Virus record (IMG/VR): IMGVR_UViG_3300042939_000167
Location: 1-25,908 of that record
Length of the DNA stretch: 25,908 nt
Strand: one strand, 5' to 3'
Source: a virus
Both the position numbers and the translations under genes were made by a program. Positions 8,875 to 15,962 of the stretch are shown here, piece by piece. Position 1 is the stretch's first letter. Each line of letters begins with the position of its first letter. The notes beneath the pieces are model-generated. The model ran no database searches. It saw only the letters and a program-made list of their open reading frames with translations, and was not told where the DNA came from.

Positions 8875-9673
8875 ATGCCTACCAGCCCAGACCGTGAATG
8901 GACCAACCTCCTCGATGGCCTAGCCGATAACAACGTCGGCGGTATTACTGAGGAAGATGTTCGGTCGCTAGCCAAGTTTTCCAAGGTGAGTGTCGCAGAG
9001 TTCGGTAACTCTCTCTACACAGTATCCACAGGGCTGTGGACAGGAACCCTTAGCTCCGAAGAAGATGCCAACACGGCACAGGCTCCTGTGTACACCAAGT
9101 TGATCAACTCGGGTGCGGGGTACTACCTGACCAGCTACAACGACCTTGAGGTCGATACAACCAATGGTCTGTTTAAGTACAGCAGTACCAACGCTGTAGC
9201 CCCTCGGCTGTTTCAGATGACGTGGAGGATCGAGGCGTACATGCCCTCGCTCCAGAATCTGGCCGTAGTCTTCTATTACGTGAGTGACGGAGAGACGTTC
9301 CCCACATCGAAGCGGCACATTGCAGACCGTATTTGGTACATGGGTGGGGACAACGTAGATGGGACGGTCACCCGAGGCGCAGAATCCTCTGGGGAAATGA
9401 CGGGTGGAGATAACTACAGCATCGCCAAGACAAGTGGTAGCGGGTACATCTATCTAGCACCGGGGTCGAAGGTAGTTCCTGTGCTGGAGTACTACGGCCC
9501 AGACGCCCTCATCGAGTTCAACGCCTCATACCACCTAGGGATGCACAGCCTAGGGTCTGTTGAAGTCGACGCAGATGTTACCGCCTACTTCACAAGCACA
9601 TACTGGGACGGAGTGTCGAACGATGTCATCGACAGTACCTTCCCAACGGCGACAGAGCGCCGCCTAGGCAGCC

Positions 9674-9681
<8 letters not shown>
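8875..9681 (+). CDS. Putative structural (tail-tip/fibre) protein, unknown family
   Basis: A 268-residue protein I do not recognise. The start has AAGGA at 8865-8869, overlapping the previous stop, five bases away. The N-terminus (residues 1-40) is helical and charged (WTNLLDGLADNNVGGITEED), resembling the short attachment segments of fibre proteins. Residues 60-250 are rich in Tyr, Ser and Gly with alternating hydrophobics (RLFQMTWRIEAYMPSLQNLA, VVFYYVSDGETF), consistent with a beta-sandwich. As last gene of the tail operon it is plausibly a fibre, tip or decoration protein. It overlaps the convergent minus-strand gene by 8 bp at the stop codons. Confidence 0.6.
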
Positions 9682-10540
<859 letters not shown>

Positions 10541-10554
10541 GATGGGTGCTCCAA

Positions 10555-10806
10555 TTACTTTCGTCGATTTGCCGAGTAAATCACTACGGAGAGGTAGGTG
10601 TCAATTCGGGCCGCTATCCGGGATACCCCGAACACCGCTAGGCCGAACCAGAGTCCGTACACCCCGCCAACGATGAATGCCCCGATCATCGAGAAAAGGA
10701 GGCGAACGCCGATGACCAGAAGGCGATTCATCTCAACGAGGATGAGGTCCTCAAAGACATAGGCGAACAGTGCGTATACAGCGATACCCATCAGTACGTA
10801 GTTCAC
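10555..10806 (-). CDS. Small integral membrane protein
   Basis: An 83-residue protein dominated by hydrophobic segments: about residues 4-18 (VLMGIAVYALFAYVF) and 28-62 (long enough for one or two passes, including LLFSMIGAFIVGGVYGLWFG), with a basic C-terminus (NRRK). I chose the GTG at 10806 because it forms a GTGA overlap with the WhiB-like stop; a longer reading from 10989 would lie inside the WhiB gene. Function unknown. A holin is conceivable from size and topology, but it sits far from the endolysin and is co-transcribed with a regulator, so I do not assign that role. Confidence 0.7.
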   Translation of the reverse strand: MNYVLMGIAVYALFAYVFEDLILVEMNRLLVIGVRLLFSMIGAFIVGGVYGLWFGLAVFGVSRIAARIDTYLSVVIYSANRRK

Positions 10807-11168
10807 TGAGGCCCCTCTTCGGCGCCCTTGCGGGGTCGGCCGACTGGCTTGAAGATTGGAGGGTCTGACAATCCCCTCCTTCGGCGACGTTTGATCGTGA
10901 TACGTGATCGGGGGGAGAACCCTCCCCAGATGCCGTAATTCTCGTTGAAATCGAGCGCATAAGTCAGGCACTCGTCCCTGACGGGACACTCGGCACAGAT
11001 CTGCTTGGCCCTCTGTGCGTACTTCTCATAGCTGCTCGGGCGGTTCTTAAACTCATCGGAAGAACCCCCGGGGTACCACCACTCTGTGGGATACCCGCTG
11101 CACGCCCCCCTCTCTGCGAGGAGTTCTAGTACACGGATTTGGCGAGTGATGTGTTGCGGCGTGGGCAT
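10803..11168 (-). CDS. WhiB-family Fe-S transcriptional regulator (leftward operon)
   Basis: A 121-residue protein with the WhiB pattern: Cys23, Cys58-x2-Cys61 and Cys67 (ICAECPVRDEC), which would ligate a [4Fe-4S] cluster. A GIWGG turn follows at residues 79-83, then a basic tail (IKRRRRRGL) for DNA contact. WhiB proteins are restricted to actinobacteria and their phages and act by binding the housekeeping sigma factor. The start ATG at 11168 lies seven bases after a TAGGTT -10-like hexamer with a perfect TTGACA -35 upstream on the minus strand, and there is no Shine-Dalgarno, so the mRNA is probably leaderless. It heads an operon with the membrane protein and SAP-like gene. Confidence 0.92.
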   Translation of the reverse strand: MPTPQHITRQIRVLELLAERGACSGYPTEWWYPGGSSDEFKNRPSSYEKYAQRAKQICAECPVRDECLTYALDFNENYGIWGGFSPRSRITIKRRRRRGLSDPPIFKPVGRPRKGAEEGPQ

Positions 11169-11175
11169 GCCGGGG

Positions 11176-11205
11176 AACCTACGTAAGCCAAACTCCGTCT
11201 GTCAA
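11176..11205 (-). promoter_or_regulatory. Promoter for leftward WhiB operon, apparently leaderless
   Basis: On the minus strand TTGACA (11205-11200), an 18-base spacer and TAGGTT (11181-11176) are followed by seven bases and the ATG at 11168. Transcription would begin at or next to the A of the start codon. Confidence 0.6.
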
Positions 11206-11209
11206 ACGG

Positions 11210-11238
11210 TTGACTTGCTGATGGTTAGCGGCCATTAT
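11210..11238 (+). promoter_or_regulatory. Promoter for rightward replication genes
   Basis: TTGACT (11210-11215), a 17-base spacer and CATTAT (11233-11238) form a sigma70/SigA-like promoter on the plus strand. Transcription would start near 11245, giving a leader of about 100 nt that contains the nested hairpin at 11255-11319. Its -35 forms a near-palindrome (GTCAAACGGTTGAC, 11201-11214) with the -35 of the divergent promoter, so one bound protein could affect both. Confidence 0.5.
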
Positions 11239-11254
11239 CAGCGGCCCAGAAGAC

Positions 11255-11319
11255 TACCGGGCGGTGTTGCACCAGTGAGGAGGAGCCTGCCCGAGGCTCA
11301 GATGCAACACCGCCCGATA
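11255..11319 (+). repeat. Nested inverted repeat in leader of the initiator gene
   Basis: A 14-bp perfect stem, CGGGCGGTGTTGCA (11258-11271) with TGCAACACCGCCCG (11303-11316), is extended by CTA/TAG beyond one mismatch. The 31-nt loop contains a second 6-bp stem, GAGCCT (11283-11288) with AGGCTC (11294-11299). The loop also carries a GAGGAGGAG purine run. There is no T-run after it, so it is not a standard intrinsic terminator. It may be an mRNA structure or protein-binding site controlling the gene 30 bases downstream. Confidence 0.9.
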
Positions 11320-11348
11320 GGTCGTCCCCCTCGCCAGACGGAGAAGAC

Positions 11349-12551
11349 ATGGATCACCCTAGACAATGTCACAGTGAAGTGCAAGGCAAAGAAAAGGTCG
11401 AGTACTGGAACCTGCGGCGAAAGTTCGTCCGCAACATCGATCAGTATGGGCGAGACAACGGGATCGGCCCAGAGATCAAGCTGCTCAGACTGATCGCTCA
11501 GAACAGCCAGCCGTGGTCGGCATGGTCGTTCGTTCAGCTCTCCACGCAGGACCGGATGGCCCGGGACCTCGGGATGAGCACTCGCACTCTGAAGAGACAC
11601 ATTCGGTCGTTGCGTGACAGCGGGGTGCTGGTGGGGCACCTGAGCTTGATCTCCGGTGGTCCGAGGTACATCGATCCAGAGACCGCCTACCCCACGTTCA
11701 CCATCCACCCGCTGGTAGTGAGAGAATGCACTGCTTGGGTCGAACGGAACCTCTGGGTACAGGGGGAACTACGTGACCGTTTGGCACTTAACGGGTGCCA
11801 CTTTGGCACTTATCTCCCCACACCCGAGTCCGACCCAGAATCGGAAAACCCCAATAAACACATGGTTTCTGCTGCATCTGACAGCGTTGTATTCCGCTCT
11901 ACTTATATTAGTAGTAGTAGTAATACAGATCAGCGGAGTCATGTATGGCGGCTGCGCCGCAGCCAGACGAGGAGCCAGACCAATATGAACCGCTGGAGAC
12001 CCGACGAGGACGACGACATCCCGGTCATCGGGCGTGACCCAGACGAGCCGAAGAAGACCGATTCCCGGAAATCTCCGGTTAGCGATGTAGCGGACCACTT
12101 CGAACGTGCTTGGCAGAATGCAAGATCACGCCATGCCCTGTCAGGGTTCTTCCCGATGCAGCCTTACAACCCGGGTAAGAAAGCAGCCTTCATGGGCTGG
12201 CTGAAGAAGACAGCTCTCCCTGCCTTCGAAAATGACTTTGAGTACATGAAGCAGGTCATCGACTACTTCTGTGAGCATGCCTTTGATAACAAGGATCTGT
12301 TCAAGCCGAACCTCCCTTACCCAGTCTGGTCTCAGTTCTGGAGGTCAACGAACTTCGTTCGGGAGCGGCTCGCCTTGCAGGGCATCTACTCCTCGCTGGA
12401 GCGTGAGCGCCGAGAGCGTGACCAGCAGGACGCCGAGGCTCGCATAGCGCAGGAGCAGGTACTGCTGGACCAACAGCGGGAAGCTGCCGAGCGCCGACAG
12501 CGGGCCACCGCCTTCGTCCCGGCAGAAGAAATGGATTGGATGCTTGACTAA
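11349..12551 (+). CDS. Winged-helix replication initiator-like protein
   Basis: A 400-residue protein. Residues ~41-105 form a winged helix-turn-helix (RMARDLGMSTRTLKRHIRSL followed by a wing). Residues ~145-235 are a low-complexity polar linker including four consecutive Ser codons (AGT). Residues ~250-340 form a helical domain (ERAWQNARSRHALSGFFP ... WSQFWRSTNFVRERL), and ~342-390 a charged coiled coil. N-terminal wHTH plus linker plus helical C-terminal domain is the architecture of phage replication initiators or replisome organisers. Position just upstream of loader, helicase and primase genes supports that. A transcription regulator is the alternative. The start has GGAG at 11340-11343, five bases upstream. 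Confidence 0.65.
   Translation: MDHPRQCHSEVQGKEKVEYWNLRRKFVRNIDQYGRDNGIGPEIKLLRLIAQNSQPWSAWSFVQLSTQDRMARDLGMSTRTLKRHIRSLRDSGVLVGHLSLISGGPRYIDPETAYPTFTIHPLVVRECTAWVERNLWVQGELRDRLALNGCHFGTYLPTPESDPESENPNKHMVSAASDSVVFRSTYISSSSNTDQRSHVWRLRRSQTRSQTNMNRWRPDEDDDIPVIGRDPDEPKKTDSRKSPVSDVADHFERAWQNARSRHALSGFFPMQPYNPGKKAAFMGWLKKTALPAFENDFEYMKQVIDYFCEHAFDNKDLFKPNLPYPVWSQFWRSTNFVRERLALQGIYSSLERERRERDQQDAEARIAQEQVLLDQQREAAERRQRATAFVPAEEMDWMLD
11900..11964 (+). other. AT-rich AGT repeat and 15-bp dyad inside initiator gene (possible origin)
   Basis: Within the linker-coding part lie an AT-rich stretch with four AGT units (11910-11921, flanked by TATATT and TAATAC) and, 29 bases further, a perfect dyad GGCTGCGCCGCAGCC (11950-11964). 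In lambda-type phages the replication origin lies inside the initiator gene. The similarity in placement is suggestive only. Confidence 0.3.
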
Positions 12552-12571
12552 CAGCTACGCATTCGTAATAC
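12544..12571 (+). promoter_or_regulatory. Possible promoter upstream of second WhiB gene
   Basis: TTGACT (12544-12549) overlaps the end of the initiator gene, followed by a 16-base spacer and TAATAC (12566-12571). The same TAATACT string occurs at the 18435 promoter. The predicted start near 12578 leaves a short leader with GAGGAG before GTG 12601. The -10 match is weak. Confidence 0.35.
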
Positions 12572-12600
12572 TTCCATTACCCGACGAGTGAGGAGACACC

Positions 12601-12852
12601 GTGAGTACCAATTGGTTGGACAGCGCAGCATGCATCGGGATCGATGCCGACATGTTCTTCGTGGACTGCAAGTCGAAGCGTAATCAGGAGACCGTCAAGT
12701 TCGTTCTGGGCATCTGCCAGAACTGTCCGGTGAGGGAGACCTGCTTGGAGGCGAACTTCAACGAGGAGTTCGGCATCTGGGGAGGTAAGACCCCCGAGGA
12801 GCGGAAGGCCATGCGGAGGCACCCGCAGCACCGCCGCTCGGCTCAGTCGTGA
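12601..12852 (+). CDS. WhiB-family Fe-S transcriptional regulator (replication operon)
   Basis: An 83-residue minimal WhiB protein. Cluster ligands are Cys11, Cys39-x2-Cys42 and Cys48 (ICQNCPVRETC), followed by GIWGG at 58-62 and a basic tail (RKAMRRHPQHRR). It has an extra Cys at 23. GTG 12601 has GAGGAG at 12590-12595, five bases upstream. Unlike the leftward WhiB it lacks the N-terminal extension and sits at the head of the helicase-loading genes, with a GTGA overlap to the next. It may modulate host or phage promoters through sigma factor binding during early infection. Confidence 0.93.
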   Translation: MSTNWLDSAACIGIDADMFFVDCKSKRNQETVKFVLGICQNCPVRETCLEANFNEEFGIWGGKTPEERKAMRRHPQHRRSAQS

Positions 12853-13406
12853 ACTACCACCACTACCGAACCAACAACATCGGTTCGACGCTGAACAGTC
12901 GGTTCAAGATCTCGGCAGAGGCTGATCTGGATCTACCGTCGCCGGTCGATCTCAGCAAGCGGCTGTTCTTGGTGACAGGGAGCGACCCCTTTGAGCGAAC
13001 CAAGCTCGCTGTCCTGCTCGGTAAGAAGATCAAGCAGGCGCACGACCTCCCGGTGTTCTACTGGACTGAGTCTGACTTCATCGACCAGCGACATCAGGTC
13101 TGGATCTACCAGCGATCTGCCCTGAACTCTGGGGACGAGTCAGCGACGACGAACTACTTCGACCATGAAGAGAACTTCCACAACTTCATGGGCAGCCCGG
13201 TACTGATCTTTGACCACTTGGGGTCATCGGAAGGCCGTCCCCCGGGAGTGGTTGATGAAGTGATTCGGATCATTTGGGACCGCACCTTCGTGTCCGAACT
13301 TCCGACAATCATCGTTGGCTCGTTGGAGCGAATTCAGCGGGCCTATGACCGTAACGAACTATTGGCTCGCCTGCTCGCAGAGGCATGCTCCTTGGACGCA
13401 TCGTGA
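12849..13406 (+). CDS. DnaC-like helicase loader with degenerate ATP-binding site
   Basis: A 185-residue protein that can be aligned by eye with DnaC/IstB-type AAA+ loaders. The Walker A position reads GSDPFERTKLA (residues 44-54), where loaders have G-x-x-G-x-GK-x-x-LA: both inner glycines are lost and the lysine is Arg50. The Walker B region is VLIFDHLG (118-125), keeping Asp122 but with His in place of the second acid. PTIIVGSLERI (152-162) fits the sensor strand, where loaders usually have TSN. Its place two genes before the DnaB-type helicase is where loaders are found. It probably loads the helicase without ATP hydrolysis, or is an accessory adaptor. Fold call moderate; the loss of the P-loop residues is directly visible. 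Confidence 0.55.
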   Translation: MNYHHYRTNNIGSTLNSRFKISAEADLDLPSPVDLSKRLFLVTGSDPFERTKLAVLLGKKIKQAHDLPVFYWTESDFIDQRHQVWIYQRSALNSGDESATTNYFDHEENFHNFMGSPVLIFDHLGSSEGRPPGVVDEVIRIIWDRTFVSELPTIIVGSLERIQRAYDRNELLARLLAEACSLDAS

Positions 13407-13810
13407 GAGGAAACGACCTAGACGTAGCCTACGAGGACATCTTCATCATCGTTCTGGAGGGCGTACTCGTTACCCCGAAGAAGGTTGGCAAGGTCCGCAA
13501 GAAGCTCGCTCCGGTAGACGAGTGGGACTGGTATCTGACTCCCCTCAAGCGGTTGAGCTATCTCAGTTACAACAACGTGTCTGTTCAGGTGGCTACGTTC
13601 ATCTCCCAAGAGGTTGCCGATAGCTGCGCCGAGTACTTCCTCAAGTACGGGATCCCGGTCTCAGAGGTTCACTACTACGACTTCGACACCTTCTGTCAGA
13701 CGTTGTTGTTGCGTCGGGACCTTCGGGCCGTGTATGACAGCGATCCCTTCAGGTTCAATCGCTATGGGCAGTTCGGTGTCGCCACTGTCCTCGGAGAGGA
13801 CTTTCAGTGA
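13403..13810 (+). CDS. HAD-like protein lacking the catalytic aspartate
   Basis: A 135-residue protein of uncertain family. The N-terminal strand EDIFIIVLEGVLVTP (residues 11-25) aligns with HAD motif I (hydrophobic run, DxDGT/V), but the nucleophile Asp is Val17 and the second Asp is Glu19. VSVQVATFIS fits motif II and LLLRRDLRAVYDSDPFRFNR fits the Lys/Arg and acidic motifs III-IV. A non-catalytic HAD fold is therefore possible. I prefer GTG 13403 (GTGA overlap with the previous stop) over ATG 13385, which would overlap 22 bp. It lies between the loader-like and helicase genes and ends in a GTGA overlap with the helicase, so a structural role in helicase loading is a reasonable inference. 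Confidence 0.5.
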   Translation: MRGNDLDVAYEDIFIIVLEGVLVTPKKVGKVRKKLAPVDEWDWYLTPLKRLSYLSYNNVSVQVATFISQEVADSCAEYFLKYGIPVSEVHYYDFDTFCQTLLLRRDLRAVYDSDPFRFNRYGQFGVATVLGEDFQ

Positions 13811-15081
13811 CAGCCGATATCGAACATGCCGTGATCTCTCAGATCGTCCTGACCGAGGACATCAAGCACGTCATGGATGTGCGGCTCACGAGCAAGTTCT
13901 TTACGGACATCGAGCACCGTCGAGTTTTCGAACTGGTTCTGGACCACTTCCACGACCACAAGAAGACCCCGGACGAGTCGACCATTCAGCGGGCGTTCCC
14001 CAAGTACGAGATCGATCAGTACCCGGAGCCTCTGAGCTATTACGTCAGCGAACTTCAGGACCGCTACATCTACCGGTCTCTCGTTACCGGACTGTCGGAG
14101 GTCGGCGACCTCATCTCAGATGACGGACCCAATAAGGGCGAGCAGATCTACGACGCCTTGAGCGAGGTCTTGCTTACGGTTCGGCACGAAGTACCGGCAG
14201 GAAAAGACGAGGACATGTTCGGTACAGCACGGGAGTACCTCCTCCCAGAGCTGGAGGCTCGCCGAAAGTACGGCTACCTGAGGGGCATCCCTACCGGTTT
14301 TGAGTCCGTTGACCGGGCTACTCGTGGCTACCAGCCAGAGCAGCTCGTGTTCCTCGTGGGTCTGCCGAAGTCAGGTAAGTCATGGGTTCACCTGTACAGC
14401 GCTATTACCACGAGGCTTCACGGGAGCAGGCTGCTGTACTTCACCTTCGAAATGAGTATCGAAGAGGAGCGTGACCGGTTGGCATGTTTGGTAGCGAACG
14501 TGCCTTACTCCAACATCTTGACCGGCTCATTGCTCCCGCAGGAGAAGAACCGCCTTGAGCTGACGCTTCGCCGTATGGAGAACCTTGAGGGGTTCACGAT
14601 GATCCACGACCGGGCGGCTATGACGCTCGACAAGATCAACCAGAAGATCGTGGAGTACCAGCCCGACGCTGTGTTCATCGACGGCGTCTACTTCATGGAG
14701 GACCAGTACGGAGAGCCTCCCGGGACCCCTCGGGCACTGACCAACATCACTCGGGGCCTCAAGAAGATGGCCCAGAACCACCGCATTCCGGTAATTGCTA
14801 CGACTCAGGCACTGGCCCACAAGTTGCGGCGTGGTGAGCTTCAGGCCGAGTCCATCGGTTACTCGTCATCCTTCTTGCAGGACGCTGACGTGATTCTGGG
14901 TGTCGAGCGCATGACCGATGAGATCTCTCGGTACAAGGTGCTCTTGAGTCGATCAGGTCCCCTCACCGAGACGTACATCAAGCGTGACCTCACAGCAGGG
15001 ACTCTGGAAGAGGTCGACAAGGCCATTGTCCTGTCCCTAACCCAACAGGACGGTGGTGGCAACGACGGAGGCGTGATTTGA
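13807..15081 (+). CDS. dnaB: DnaB-type replicative DNA helicase
   Basis: A 424-residue hexameric helicase of the DnaB/RecA-fold family. A short N-terminal helical domain (residues 1-125) begins with the familiar IEHAVISQIVL and FFTDIEHRRVFE segments. The C-terminal motor has Walker A GLPKSGKS (185-192), YFTFEMS (211-217; catalytic Glu215), Walker B AVFIDG (288-293), and ATTQ (331-334), the polar sensor. The usual DnaB QADIIMFL region is FLQDADVILGVER. GTG 13807 has GAGGA at 13796-13800, six bases upstream, and overlaps the previous stop. It would unwind DNA ahead of the phage polymerase and recruit the primase, whose gene follows with a 4-bp overlap. Confidence 0.93.
   Translation: MTADIEHAVISQIVLTEDIKHVMDVRLTSKFFTDIEHRRVFELVLDHFHDHKKTPDESTIQRAFPKYEIDQYPEPLSYYVSELQDRYIYRSLVTGLSEVGDLISDDGPNKGEQIYDALSEVLLTVRHEVPAGKDEDMFGTAREYLLPELEARRKYGYLRGIPTGFESVDRATRGYQPEQLVFLVGLPKSGKSWVHLYSAITTRLHGSRLLYFTFEMSIEEERDRLACLVANVPYSNILTGSLLPQEKNRLELTLRRMENLEGFTMIHDRAAMTLDKINQKIVEYQPDAVFIDGVYFMEDQYGEPPGTPRALTNITRGLKKMAQNHRIPVIATTQALAHKLRRGELQAESIGYSSSFLQDADVILGVERMTDEISRYKVLLSRSGPLTETYIKRDLTAGTLEEVDKAIVLSLTQQDGGGNDGGVI
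15067..15080 (+). promoter_or_regulatory. Ribosome-binding site fixing the TTG start of the primase
   Basis: GGAGG at 15067-15071 lies six bases before TTG 15078, inside the end of the helicase gene. No in-frame ATG or GTG is equally well placed, so the rare TTG start is supported. Confidence 0.7.
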
Positions 15082-15962
15082 TCACGGTCAGCCTGCTGGA
15101 GTCCCTTGGCTTGGAGGGCCTTCGTGACGGGCGCAAGGAGATCACCGGTAAGTGCCCTGCTCATCTCGCACGAGTAGGTCGGTACGACCGACATGCATCA
15201 TGGTCGATCAATAAGTCGACCGGCGCTCACCTCTGCTTTTCGTGTGGGTGGAAGGGTGGTCTGACTGCGCTCTACCTTGAGACTGTTGGAGAGGCCCCTT
15301 CTGACGTAATTGCAGATCTGGCAGCGATCAACTTCAAGTCTAGCCTTAGCGTTGAGTACGACGACGAGGTCATCGAGCCTTGGGTGTGGAGCCCAGAGTC
15401 TCTCGTTCCGGTGCCCGAGAGGCTGCGAGAGCTTCGTCACCTGTCGGCAGAATCCTTGGCCGTCTACGGTGTGCTCTGGGACCCAGAGCTTCGGTGCTGG
15501 GTGCTTCCGTTTACAACGCCGACCGGGGAAGTATTTGGAGCGCAGTACCGCCAGAAGGGCAACGAGATCAATCAGCCCCCGGGAGTAGAGAAGTCTGAAT
15601 CACTCTTCGGTCTGCACGCCTGCAAGGGATTTGAGCGAGTTGCGCTAGTGGAGTCCCCGCTGGACTGCGTTCGTCTTCATCAGGTAGGCATACCGGCCGT
15701 TGCTTCTTACGGTGCCTATGTCTCTGACAAGCAGGTCGATCTGTTGAACCGGTACTTCAACCTCGTGGTCATTGCTTTGGACAACGATGAGGCCGGGTTC
15801 AGAGCTACAGATTCCTTGGTCAAGCGACTCAGCCGTAAGGGGTGCGCTCACCTCCTATTCGACTACTCGACGCTGCACGGATGCAAGGACCCCGGAGACG
15901 TAGAGGACGACCAAGATCTGAGAGAAGCATGGGAACGAACGACGCACATCTTCCACCACTGA
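15078..15962 (+). CDS. dnaG: DnaG-type DNA primase (zinc ribbon + Toprim)
   Basis: A 294-residue primase. The N-terminal zinc ribbon has Cys26-x2-His29 and Cys53-x2-Cys56 (GKCPAH ... HLCFSCGWKGG), the CHC2 pattern that recognises the priming site. The Toprim domain carries the metal-binding Glu192 (ALVESPLDCVRLHQ) and Asp235-x-Asp237 (VVIALDNDEAG). The segment between (about 85-180) is shorter than in bacterial DnaG and no helicase-binding C-terminal domain is present, as in compact phage primases. It starts with TTG (TTGA overlap with the helicase stop) backed by a strong GGAGG. It synthesises RNA primers for the lagging strand with the adjacent DnaB-type helicase. Confidence 0.9.
   Translation: MITVSLLESLGLEGLRDGRKEITGKCPAHLARVGRYDRHASWSINKSTGAHLCFSCGWKGGLTALYLETVGEAPSDVIADLAAINFKSSLSVEYDDEVIEPWVWSPESLVPVPERLRELRHLSAESLAVYGVLWDPELRCWVLPFTTPTGEVFGAQYRQKGNEINQPPGVEKSESLFGLHACKGFERVALVESPLDCVRLHQVGIPAVASYGAYVSDKQVDLLNRYFNLVVIALDNDEAGFRATDSLVKRLSRKGCAHLLFDYSTLHGCKDPGDVEDDQDLREAWERTTHIFHH

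Noticed and set aside
10807-10989. N-terminal extension of the small membrane protein
   Set aside because: It would lie wholly inside the WhiB gene. The GTG at 10806 gives a normal GTGA overlap and a membrane protein without the Arg-rich, non-hydrophobic extension.
12566-12588. GTAAT...ATTAC hairpin as a terminator after the initiator gene
   Set aside because: Only a 5-bp stem without T-run; the sequence is better read as part of a promoter and leader for the WhiB gene.
15842-15928. 29-residue N-terminal extension of the SNF2-like helicase
   Set aside because: Arg/Pro-rich shadow of the primase gene; ATG 15929 places the Q-like motif at the usual distance from the start.
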